A stretch of DNA of 8,911 nucleotides from Chromatiales bacterium (GCA_027021685.1 JALUTW010000307.1:1-8911), one strand, 5' to 3'. Counted from the first letter of the stretch, positions 1-5,736 are shown. Notes: generated from the sequence alone by a model not told the origin. Translations and numbers: made by a program.

Positions 1-890
1 ACATCGGAGCCCAGGGCCCAGGGAATGCCGTGGCGGCGCACCGCCTCCAGGTCCATGCGGCCGGAGTCCAGGGCCTCGTTGCTGGACGGGCAGTGGGCGA
101 TCCAGCAGCCGCGTTCCAGAAGGCAGTCCCATTCCCGCTCCGACATGTGGATGCAGTGGCCCAGCACCGTGCGCGGCCCCAGCAGGCCGGCACGATCATA
201 GACGTCGGTGTAGTCGGCGGCCTCGGGGAAGGCCCGCGCCACCGCCGCCACTTCGGCCGGCGACTCGGCCAGATGGGTCTGGACGAAGCAGCCCAGCTCC
301 CGGGCCAGCCGGCCGGCGGCCTCCAGCAGGCCGGCACTGCAGCTCAGGGCGAAGCGGGGGCTCACCGCGTAGTGATCCGGATCCTGCGACCGGGCCAGTT
401 CCAGCAGGGCCTCCGGGACCGGCGGGACCCCGCCCCCCGTGTCCATGAGCACGTTGCCCAGCACCCAGTGGCCCTGCAGCTCCTCCCGCGCGATGTGCAG
501 CGCCCCGGTGTGCACGCTGGAGTAGGCCATGCCGCCCACCGTCCCCGCCCGCAGCACGTCGGCGGCAAATGCCCGCGCCCGGGCCCGGGCGTGGACCGGG
601 TCGGCGAAGCGGGCCTCCTCGGGATAGATGTGGTGCTCCAGCCACGACAGCAGCTCGCCGCGAAACCGCCCGCGCACGGCATGCTGCACCCAGTGGACGT
701 GGAGGTCGATGAAGCCGGGCACGATCACCCCGTCCAGCTCCCGGGGCTCGGCTCCGGCGGAGGCCACCCGGTCAAAGGGCCCGCAGGCCGCGATGCGGCC
801 CGACTCCACCAGCAGGCCGCCGTCGGGGTGATAACGCCAGGCGGTCTCGGAGACGGGATCGAGAATGGCTGCCCGAAAAAGTGTCTGCAT
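1..890 (-). CDS. guaD: Guanine deaminase (amidohydrolase superfamily), 3' end outside the window
   Basis: Partial protein: 296 complete codons from an ATG at 890 running off the left edge. Guanine deaminase hydrolyses guanine to xanthine and ammonia in purine salvage/catabolism; it is a cytosolic zinc enzyme. Visible amidohydrolase metal ligands are the HVH pair H64/H66 in PGFIDLHVHWVQ, H206 with E209 in THLAE, H245 in GHCIHM and D296 in GSDV at the very edge. The segment SPRFALSC (R179, F180) matches the substrate-binding segment of guanine deaminases. So do DYTDVYDRAGLLG and the following EREWDCL...CPSSN, which separate it from the related SAH/MTA and triazine deaminases. The family is usually about 430-440 residues, so roughly 140 are missing. 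A purine-rich Shine-Dalgarno (minus-strand AGGGGGAG, 907-900) sits 9 bases before the ATG and fixes the start. Neighbour: tRNA-Thr lies 90 bases upstream in the same direction. The substrate call is firm but not proven; another amidohydrolase deaminase is the alternative. Confidence 0.85.
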   Translation of the reverse strand, partial: MQTLFRAAILDPVSETAWRYHPDGGLLVESGRIAACGPFDRVASAGAEPRELDGVIVPGFIDLHVHWVQHAVRGRFRGELLSWLEHHIYPEEARFADPVHARARARAFAADVLRAGTVGGMAYSSVHTGALHIAREELQGHWVLGNVLMDTGGGVPPVPEALLELARSQDPDHYAVSPRFALSCSAGLLEAAGRLARELGCFVQTHLAESPAEVAAVARAFPEAADYTDVYDRAGLLGPRTVLGHCIHMSEREWDCLLERGCWIAHCPSSNEALDSGRMDLEAVRRHGIPWALGSD

Positions 891-927
891 CGCCACCGGC
901 TCCCCCTGGTCTGGTGACCGATGCCCA

Positions 928-957
928 ACTCTAACGGACCGGGGAGACGCCCGACAA
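928..957 (-). promoter_or_regulatory. Candidate weak sigma70 promoter for guaD
   Basis: On the minus strand, TTGTCG (957-952) is followed after 18 bases by TAGAGT (933-928), each matching 4 of 6 consensus bases. It would start transcription about 30 bases before the guaD ATG. The match is modest in GC-rich DNA, and read-through from the tRNA-Thr promoter is an equally good explanation for guaD expression. Confidence 0.3.
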
Positions 958-980
958 ACGGGTGGAACCCATCACCAGAA

Positions 981-1056
<76 letters not shown>

Positions 1057-1079
1057 AAGGGGAAATGCAGACGGCGGGC

Positions 1080-1108
1080 AGTATACTGAATCGCGGGCGA
1101 CAGCGGAA
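1080..1108 (-). promoter_or_regulatory. Promoter of tRNA-Thr with GC-rich discriminator
   Basis: Minus-strand TTCCGC (1108-1103), a 17-base spacer, then TATACT (1085-1080), 5 of 6 to consensus. The predicted start near 1073 gives a 5' leader of about 17 bases before the mature tRNA. The bases after the -10 read GCCCGCC; such G/C-rich discriminators are known at stringently controlled stable-RNA promoters. The -10 lies inside the perfect palindrome CAGTATACTG (1079-1088), so a -10-like TATACT is present on both strands. Confidence 0.6.
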
Positions 1109-1117
1109 CGCGCCGGC

Positions 1118-1549
1118 TCAGCGTTGCGAGCGGACGCGGATGATGACCTCCACGCCCTCGGTTTCGGTGCCCTCGGGCGCCCGCGGCAGGTGCTCGATGG
1201 CCACCTCGCCCTCGTCGATGTCCATGAGGGTGCCCGTGTCCACGTTGTAGAAATGGTGGTGAGGCGTGGTGTTGGAGTCGTAGAAGGTCTTGGTGGGGTC
1301 CACCACCACCTCGCGCACCAGGCCCTTGCGGGCGAACAGGCCCAGGGTGTTATAGACCGTGGCCTTGGACACGTGGGCGCCGCCGGCGTTGACCGCCTCC
1401 AGCACCTGGTCGGCGGACAGGTGCTGGGGCCGCGCGAACAGGAGACATGCGATGTCCACCCGCTGCTGGGTGGGCATGATGCCGTGGGCACGCAGGCGCT
1501 CAATCACCTTGTCCCTGTTAAGGGATTGTTTTTCAACGAGTTGGCTCAT
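1118..1549 (-). CDS. Fur-family transcriptional regulator, Irr-like
   Basis: A 143-residue DNA-binding metalloregulator. The N-terminal winged helix spans about residues 10-83, including PTQQR (26-30) and the recognition-helix signature VSKATVYNTL (60-69). The C-terminal dimerisation/metal domain has HHHF (97-100) and MDID (109-112), and ends LPRAPEG...EVIIRVR. The HHH motif and this tail are characteristic of Irr, the iron/haem-responsive branch of the family. The only cysteine is C35, so the paired CxxC structural zinc sites of Fur, PerR and Zur are missing. H43, E80 and H97-H99 are candidate metal ligands. No N-terminal Cys-Pro haem motif is present, so haem sensing as in Bradyrhizobium Irr cannot be assumed. 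The gene lies 39 bases downstream of thiO, same strand, with its own promoter and no Shine-Dalgarno. Targets are unknown; iron or peroxide response is an inference from family. Confidence 0.88.
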   Translation of the reverse strand: MSQLVEKQSLNRDKVIERLRAHGIMPTQQRVDIACLLFARPQHLSADQVLEAVNAGGAHVSKATVYNTLGLFARKGLVREVVVDPTKTFYDSNTTPHHHFYNVDTGTLMDIDEGEVAIEHLPRAPEGTETEGVEVIIRVRSQR

Positions 1550-1556
1550 TAGCCCG

Positions 1557-1587
1557 AGTATAAACCATGGTTAAGGCGCGCGTCCAA
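1557..1587 (-). promoter_or_regulatory. Promoter of the Irr-like regulator, probably yielding a leaderless mRNA
   Basis: Minus-strand TTGGAC (1587-1582) lies just after the thiO stop. The downstream element is TTTATACT, readable as TTTATA (1564-1559, spacer 17) or TATACT (1562-1557, spacer 19). Only CGGGCTA separates TATACT from the ATG at 1549, so transcription would begin at or within a base or two of the start codon. No purine-rich ribosome site is present. Exact start needs 5'-end mapping. Confidence 0.55.
1563..1572. repeat. Perfect 10-bp palindrome in the regulator promoter, candidate operator
   Basis: AACCATGGTT is its own reverse complement. One mismatch further out it continues as a T...A pair (1561/1574). 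It lies between the -35 and -10 hexamers, touching the -10, which is where a dimeric repressor would block RNA polymerase. It does not resemble the E. coli Fur box or the rhizobial iron control element, so autoregulation by the neighbouring Irr-like protein is only a guess. Confidence 0.35.
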
Positions 1588-1588
1588 T

Positions 1589-2689
1589 TCACGCCGCCTC
1601 CCGGCCCGGCGAATACGGGGCCGGATCCAGCGCCGGCGTCCGTCCCAGCATGAGATCGGCCACCAGCCGGGCCGAGGCCGGCGCCAGCACCAGGCCGTTG
1701 CGGTAGTGCCCGGTGGCCACCCACAACCCCTTGATTTCCTGGTGTTCCCCCATGAAAGGCACCCCCGTGGGAGAGCCCGGCCGCAGCCCCGCCCACTGGC
1801 GCACCACCGGCAGCCCCGCCAGCGCCGGGGCGATGCGCCGGGCCTCGGCCATGAGTTCCTGGCGGGCCTCCCGGGTCACCGACTTGTCGAAACCCGCCTC
1901 CTCCAGGGTGCTGCCGGCCAGCACGTGCCCGTCGCGCCGCGGGATGACATATCGCTCGCGGGACAGGACGATGCGGTGCAACAGGCCCGGTGGCCCATGG
2001 AAAAGGATCATCTGCCCCCGCACCGGCCGCACGGGGATGACCAGCCCGAGGGGCTCCAGCAGGCCGGCGCTCCAGGCCCCCGCCGCCACCAGCACCTGGC
2101 CGGCCGGCACCGTCCCCGACGAGGTCACCAGGTCCCGGACCCCGCCGTCCCGGGTGCGGATGGCCTGGACCTCCACCCCCTGGCGGAACTCCACCCCCTG
2201 CAACTCCAGGGCCCGGCGCAGGGCCTGGACCAGGCGCGGGTTGCGCACCTGGGCCACCTCCGGCAGCCACAGCACCGGCGGCCCCACCTTCCCCAGGCCC
2301 GGCTCCACCGCCCGCGCGCCCGCCTCATCCAGTGTCTCCAGGGGTATGCCGTGGGCGGCGGCCCACCTGCGCGCGGTTTCCACCTCGCCGGGATCCAGGT
2401 CGCCCATGAGCAGCCCCGAGCGGGTCCACTGGGGATCGAGCCCGGTCTCTCCGGCCAGCGCCTCCGCGAGATCCGGCCACATGGCCTGGCTGGCCGCGGC
2501 CAGGCGGGTCACCGCCTCCGGGTAGCGCCACGGGTACAGGGGGGAGAGGATGCCGCCGCCGGCCCAGGAGGATTCGGCCCCCGGCTGGCCGCGCTCGAGC
2601 ACGGTCACCCGGGCCCCGGCCGCTGCCAGCTCCCGGGCTGCCAGCAGCCCCATAATTCCCGCGCCAATTATAGTGAAATCAGGGATCAT
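1589..2689 (-). CDS. thiO: Glycine oxidase ThiO, FAD-dependent
   Basis: A 366-residue flavoenzyme that oxidises glycine to iminoglycine with release of H2O2; the imine is used to build the thiazole ring of thiamine. It acts in the cytosol. The N terminus is a Rossmann FAD site: TIIGAGIMG (6-14) with GxGxxG and the ribose-binding acid E32 in VTVLERG. SSWAGGGILSP follows, then the central substrate domain. The C-terminal segment WAGLRPGSPTG carries R303, in the place of the carboxylate-binding arginine of B. subtilis ThiO (from memory), and TGHYRNG (326-332) closes the flavin site. Length matches the family (about 365). I chose the ATG at 2689 rather than a GTG 8 codons upstream because the Rossmann strand begins at residue 4; GAGG lies unusually close to this ATG. 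No thiS or thiG adjoins it. It is divergent from the pilin operon (101-base gap). Confidence 0.92.
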   Translation of the reverse strand: MIPDFTIIGAGIMGLLAARELAAAGARVTVLERGQPGAESSWAGGGILSPLYPWRYPEAVTRLAAASQAMWPDLAEALAGETGLDPQWTRSGLLMGDLDPGEVETARRWAAAHGIPLETLDEAGARAVEPGLGKVGPPVLWLPEVAQVRNPRLVQALRRALELQGVEFRQGVEVQAIRTRDGGVRDLVTSSGTVPAGQVLVAAGAWSAGLLEPLGLVIPVRPVRGQMILFHGPPGLLHRIVLSRERYVIPRRDGHVLAGSTLEEAGFDKSVTREARQELMAEARRIAPALAGLPVVRQWAGLRPGSPTGVPFMGEHQEIKGLWVATGHYRNGLVLAPASARLVADLMLGRTPALDPAPYSPGREAA

Positions 2690-2723
2690 TGCCTCAGCAC
2701 CGGGGAACGCCACCGCCGCTCGT

Positions 2724-2757
2724 CGGTCGCCGCGCGCCGCCGGTCGGCCCGCGCCGG
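2724..2757. repeat. Tandem imperfect 17-bp direct repeat upstream of the pilin promoter
   Basis: Two head-to-tail copies, 2724-2740 and 2741-2757, match at 14 of 17 positions around the core CGGTCGSCSCGCGCCG. The second copy runs into the -35 hexamer of the fimT promoter. Such placement suits an activator or repressor, but the GC-rich background raises the chance of coincidence, and no known binding consensus was recognised. Confidence 0.35.
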
Positions 2758-2783
2758 ACAGGGAACCGCAACCGTACTATAAA
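2755..2783 (+). promoter_or_regulatory. Promoter of the minor pilin operon
   Basis: CGGACA (2755-2760, 4 of 6 including GACA), a 17-base spacer, then TATAAA (2778-2783, 5 of 6). Seven bases (TTCCGGC) separate the -10 from the fimT ATG at 2791, so the message is predicted to start at or just before the initiation codon. It is the only AT-rich island in the 101-base divergent gap. The opposite strand reads TATAGT here (2781-2776), which could serve thiO but has no good -35. Confidence 0.55.
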
Positions 2784-2790
2784 TTCCGGC

Positions 2791-3399
2791 ATGAAGAGAA
2801 TGCATGCAGGCCTGACGCTGGTGGAACTCATGGTCACCCTGGCCGTGTTCGCGCTGCTGGTGGTGATCGCGGTGCCGGCGTTCAACAACGTCATCAACAT
2901 CAACCGCACGGCGGAGGGCATCAACGCCATCTCGCGCGACCTGTCCATGGCCCGCAGCGAGGCCCTGGCCCGCAACGCCAACGTCACCATCTGTGCCAGC
3001 ACCAACGCCGTCACCGCCGCCACCCCCACGTGCAGCGGGGCCAATGCGTGGGAAACGGGCTGGATCGTGTTCGTCGACTTCAACCGCGACGGTGTCATCA
3101 ACGGCAACGACGTCCTGCTGCGCGCCACCGGCCCCATCGCGTCCGGCTACACCCTGCTCGCCTCGGGGTTCGACGACACGACCCAGATCCAGTTCCGACC
3201 CACCGGCGAACCCCGGGATATCAACGGCAACGGCATCAACCAGGGCACCTTCCGCCTCAGGGACAACAACGCCGACACCAACCAGAACAAGCGCATTCGC
3301 GCCATCAATGTCTCGCCGGTGGGCCGCGTGTCGCTGGCGGTGGACAGCAACGGCAACGGCATCGTGGAAGACTACAATGGCAACGATATCACCAGCTGA
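2791..3399 (+). CDS. fimT: Type IV minor pilin FimT/FimU (GspH domain)
   Basis: A 202-residue minor pilin exported to the inner membrane, cleaved by PilD and placed in the tip/initiation complex of the type IV pilus. The 7-residue leader MKRMHAG is followed by LTLVELMVTLAVF, with cleavage after G7, E12 at mature position +5 and a hydrophobic helix to about residue 30. ARSEALARN (54-62) is the GspH/FimT signature. C68 and C81 are a likely disulfide, and GWIVFVD (90-96) is typical of the family. Three Asp/Asn-Gly loops stand out: D96-N98-D100-G101-N104-D107, a near-perfect EF-hand/dockerin loop; D143-N145-N147-G148; and D185-N187-N189-G190 running into D194-N196-N198-D199 at the C terminus. The first loop type recurs in this family; the later ones look additional. 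Start: the ATG with the short charged leader. No Shine-Dalgarno is seen. First gene of the operon; it overlaps pilV. Confidence 0.9.
   Translation: MKRMHAGLTLVELMVTLAVFALLVVIAVPAFNNVININRTAEGINAISRDLSMARSEALARNANVTICASTNAVTAATPTCSGANAWETGWIVFVDFNRDGVINGNDVLLRATGPIASGYTLLASGFDDTTQIQFRPTGEPRDINGNGINQGTFRLRDNNADTNQNKRIRAINVSPVGRVSLAVDSNGNGIVEDYNGNDITS
3366..3370 (+). promoter_or_regulatory. Ribosome binding site of pilV, inside fimT
   Basis: GGAAG lies 6 bases before the ATG at 3377 and within the last codons of fimT. It supports the long-leader start of pilV and implies translational coupling. Confidence 0.65.
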
Positions 3400-3922
3400 A
3401 GGCGGCGCTCCGGCGGCCCGGTACGGCCGGGGGTTCACCCTGCTGGAGATCATGATCGCGCTGCTCATCCTCTCCATCGGCCTGCTGGGGCTGGCGGGGC
3501 TGCAGGCCAACGGGCTGCGCCAGAACAACAACGCCCTCATGCGCACCTATGCCATGATCCAGGCCTACGACATGGCCGAACGCATGCGGGCCAACCCTGC
3601 CGGGGTCAGTGCCGGGAACTATGCCCTGGCTGCCGCCACCACCTCGCCAGCCGATCCCGGGCAGTATTGCATCGGCACGGGAAGCGACTGCAATGCCGCC
3701 CAGCTGGCGGCAGCGGACATCTTCGAATGGTGGCAGCAGACCAACAGCCTCCTGCCCTCGGGCACCGGGTCCATCCAGCCCTCGCCCGTGGCCGGCGGCA
3801 CGGGCAACGAGTGGACCATCACCGTCATGTGGGACGAGGAGCGCACCGGGGCGACCGGCACCGGCTGCGGTCCGGATCCCACCGTGGACCTCAAGTGCTA
3901 CACCCTCACCTTCGATCCATGA
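3377..3922 (+). CDS. pilV: Type IV pilus minor pilin PilV
   Basis: A 181-residue minor pilin. The prepilin signal GFTLLEIMIALLILSIGLLG (19-38) has cleavage after G19, F20 at +1 and E24 at +5. The helix continues as LAGLQANGLRQNNNALMRTYA, then AYDMAERMRANPAG (63-76), a hallmark of PilV. Cysteines C98/C105 and C164/C174 could form two disulfides in the periplasm. Its known role is as a core minor pilin that, with PilW, PilX and FimU, primes pilus assembly and connects to PilY1. The leader is 19 residues, longer than the usual 6-10, but no other start codon lies in frame before G19 and the upstream GGAAG is well spaced. The gene overlaps fimT by 23 bases, and its stop is overlapped by an ATGA at 3919. 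Product call is firm. Confidence 0.92.
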   Translation: MATISPAEGGAPAARYGRGFTLLEIMIALLILSIGLLGLAGLQANGLRQNNNALMRTYAMIQAYDMAERMRANPAGVSAGNYALAAATTSPADPGQYCIGTGSDCNAAQLAAADIFEWWQQTNSLLPSGTGSIQPSPVAGGTGNEWTITVMWDEERTGATGTGCGPDPTVDLKCYTLTFDP

Positions 3923-3928
3923 GCCTCC

Positions 3929-3934
3929 GGGAAG
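3929..3934 (+). promoter_or_regulatory. Ribosome binding site deciding the pilW start
   Basis: GGGAAG, 8 bases before the ATG at 3943. The alternative in-frame ATG at 3919, which overlaps the pilV stop, has no such site and would give an 18-residue leader. Confidence 0.7.
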
Positions 3935-3942
3935 TACGTGCA

Positions 3943-5106
3943 ATGACCTGTGTTCGCAAAACCTCCATCGGCCTCACCCTGGTGGAACTCATGGTGGCCT
4001 TGGCCGTGTTCTCGGTCCTCATGCTGGGTCTGGGCACCGTCTACCAGGCCAACAAGCGCAACGGTGTCGTGCAGCGGGAGTTCGCCTACCTGCAGGAGAA
4101 CGCACGCTTCGCCCTCAACATGATCGCGCAGGACATCCGCCAGGCGGGCTTCGCCGGTTGCAACCCCGAGGTCAAGATCCTGCTGGACAAGACCGATCCC
4201 GCCTACGACCCGGCCCTGTTCGATTTTTCCACCTCGCTGGAGGGCTTCGAGTTTGTCGGCACCGATCCCGGCAAGTCGTACAACCTCGCCAGCATTGGCA
4301 CGGCTCCAGTCACCGCATGGCAGGGCACCGGTGGCGGAGCACTGCCGGCGTCGTTCAGCAACGCCGTCTCGGGCTCCGACGTGCTGGTGGTCAAGTCCGC
4401 ACGAACCGCTGACGGGGTGTTCCCGGGGGCGAACACCCCACAGAACTCGGCCTCGATACCACTGACGGGACCGAGCGGCATTCCGGCTGGCACCATCGTG
4501 ATGATCTCCGACTGCAAGAATGCAGACGTCTTCCAGAATACCGCCAACGAGAGTGCCAGCACCCTGACCCGGGGCACCGGGGCCGGCGGCAACAAGCCGG
4601 GCAACGTCCCGCCCGGGGGCAACCCGTTCAGTCATGACTACCGGGATGTCGCCCGTATCCTGGTCGCGGACATCAACGGCTATTACGTCAGCCTGGGTGC
4701 CAACGGGGAGCCGGGCCTGTTTCGCACCTCGTTCCGTAACGGTTCGGCATCACCACCGCAGGAAATCGCCGGCGGCGTGGAAAACATGCAAATCCTCTAC
4801 GGGGAGGACACGGACAGCACCCCCGATTTCCAGCCCGACCGGTATGTCCCGGCGAACCAGGTGACCGATCCCAGACGGGTGGTGGCCGTCCGCATCGCTT
4901 TGCTCATGCGCAGCCCGCAGGACATTCCGCGGCCGCAGATCACGACGGTGCCCTCGTTTCTCGTCGCCGGCCCCAACGCCGCCACGGGGGTGACCATCAC
5001 CCCGCCTGCGACCGATGCCGCCCGCCTGCGCAAGACCTTCTCCACCACCATATTCGTACGCAACGCCGCGCTCTGCCGCCGGCTGGCCGGTGAAACCGAA
5101 TGCTGA
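3943..5106 (+). CDS. pilW: Type IV pilus minor pilin/assembly protein PilW
   Basis: A 387-residue minor pilin. The leader MTCVRKTSIG is followed by LTLVELMVALAVFSVLMLGLG, with cleavage after G10 and E15 at +5. ENARFALNMIAQDIRQAGF (52-70) followed by AGCNP (71-75) is the signature of PilW. The large C-terminal domain holds SGSDVLVVKSA (143-153), VENMQILYGEDTDS with an acidic run D289-D299, and a closing segment FSTTIFVRNAALC. Cysteines are C3, C73, C191, C378 and C387. PilW is far larger than PilV because of the inserted beta-rich domain; this length is normal for it. Its known role is in the tip complex with PilV, PilX, FimU and PilY1. The start was set by GGGAAG upstream. The stop is overlapped by an ATGCTGA at 5100, and pilX begins 11 bases later. 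Confidence 0.92.
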   Translation: MTCVRKTSIGLTLVELMVALAVFSVLMLGLGTVYQANKRNGVVQREFAYLQENARFALNMIAQDIRQAGFAGCNPEVKILLDKTDPAYDPALFDFSTSLEGFEFVGTDPGKSYNLASIGTAPVTAWQGTGGGALPASFSNAVSGSDVLVVKSARTADGVFPGANTPQNSASIPLTGPSGIPAGTIVMISDCKNADVFQNTANESASTLTRGTGAGGNKPGNVPPGGNPFSHDYRDVARILVADINGYYVSLGANGEPGLFRTSFRNGSASPPQEIAGGVENMQILYGEDTDSTPDFQPDRYVPANQVTDPRRVVAVRIALLMRSPQDIPRPQITTVPSFLVAGPNAATGVTITPPATDAARLRKTFSTTIFVRNAALCRRLAGETEC

Positions 5107-5109
5107 GGA
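5105..5109 (+). promoter_or_regulatory. Ribosome binding site deciding the pilX start
   Basis: GAGGA, overlapping the pilW stop and 8 bases before the ATG at 5118. This favours 5118 over the overlapping ATG at 5100, which lacks a ribosome site. Confidence 0.7.
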
Positions 5110-5117
5110 TCCGCGAC

Positions 5118-5705
5118 ATGACGAATACCCTGTCGAATATCGGCACACGCGTCCGGGGCGCGGCCCTGGCCACCGCCCTGATCCTGCTCCTGGTGCTGAC
5201 CATCGTCGGTGTGTCAGTCATGAATACGGTACTGCTCGAGGAACGCATGGCCGGCAACCTGCGCGACCAGTTCCGGGCCTTTGCCACGGCGGAAACGGCC
5301 CTGGTCGCGGCCGAGAACCAGCTCGCCAATAACTGGAAGCTTGGCGTTCCCGCAACTCCGGACTGTTCCAACCTGATTTGCGACTCGAGCAACGGCAGCC
5401 CGTTCGTATCCACCAACCTCGGCACCTTCGAGGACAACGCCCACAACGATGCCTTTTGGAGCGCCACCGGCACCGGGGCCATCGCCCAGGCCTATGGCGG
5501 CACCATCAACGGCCAGGCAAAGCCCGCCACCTATATCATTGAGTGGAACGGCTTCGTATGCAGCACAGCTGAAACCGGCTGTCAAGGAGGAAGCGCCTTG
5601 TTCTATTACACGGTGACCGCGCGCGGGATCGGTGCCGACCCCAACTCGGTCGCCATCGTCCAGAGCAGTTTTGCCCGTAAAGAGGACATGCATACCCTCT
5701 ATTGA
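5118..5705 (+). CDS. pilX: Type IV pilus minor pilin PilX
   Basis: A 195-residue minor pilin. The N-terminal PilX domain reads RGAALATALILLLVLTIVG (13-31), then LLEERMAGNLRDQFRAF (39-55) and ATAETALVAAE (56-66). Processing would follow G14. Position +5 is T19 rather than Glu, as in other PilX and GspK-type pilins that cap the helical assembly; this is expected for the family, not a defect. C83/C88 and C148/C155 are spaced as two likely disulfides. The C-terminal part FYYTVTARGIG and VAIVQSSFA matches the closing strands of the family. PilX lies between pilW and pilY1 in the canonical order and is thought to sit near the tip of the minor pilin complex that carries PilY1. It is separated from pilY1 by 31 bases. 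Confidence 0.92.
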   Translation: MTNTLSNIGTRVRGAALATALILLLVLTIVGVSVMNTVLLEERMAGNLRDQFRAFATAETALVAAENQLANNWKLGVPATPDCSNLICDSSNGSPFVSTNLGTFEDNAHNDAFWSATGTGAIAQAYGGTINGQAKPATYIIEWNGFVCSTAETGCQGGSALFYYTVTARGIGADPNSVAIVQSSFARKEDMHTLY

Positions 5706-5723
5706 TGCAGTGGCAGGTACACC

Positions 5724-5728
5724 AGGAG
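5724..5728 (+). promoter_or_regulatory. Ribosome binding site of pilY1
   Basis: AGGAG, 8 bases before the ATG at 5737. It is the strongest Shine-Dalgarno match in the operon and confirms the signal-peptide start. Confidence 0.75.
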
Positions 5729-5736
5729 AAGCAGTC

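Noticed and set aside
30..917. Long plus-strand open frame (295 codons) opposite guaD
   Set aside because: It mirrors guaD codons in GC-rich DNA, has no family motif and no ribosome site; the minus strand carries clear catalytic residues.
918..980. Rho-independent terminator after tRNA-Thr
   Set aside because: Small hairpins such as GGGT/ACCC can be drawn but no run of T follows, so none was annotated.
2690..2713. GTG start for thiO 8 codons upstream
   Set aside because: No ribosome site, and the extra residues precede the FAD strand that normally begins within a few residues of the N terminus.
1706..2782. Long plus-strand open frame (358 codons) opposite thiO
   Set aside because: Low-complexity Pro/Gly/Arg/His composition typical of an antisense shadow; thiO is unambiguous on the other strand.
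2689..2790. Extended fimT starting at a TTG at 2689
   Set aside because: It would put 41 residues before the cleavage glycine, whereas the ATG at 2791 gives a normal 7-residue leader. The extension also covers the promoter.
2690..2790. TPP riboswitch ahead of thiO
   Set aside because: None of the conserved TPP-aptamer cores (such as CUGAGA) was found in the predicted leader, which is just GC-rich.
3919..3942. ATG at 3919 overlapping the pilV stop as pilW start
   Set aside because: No Shine-Dalgarno and a longer leader; the ATG at 3943 has GGGAAG at ideal spacing. Coupled initiation at 3919 cannot be fully excluded.
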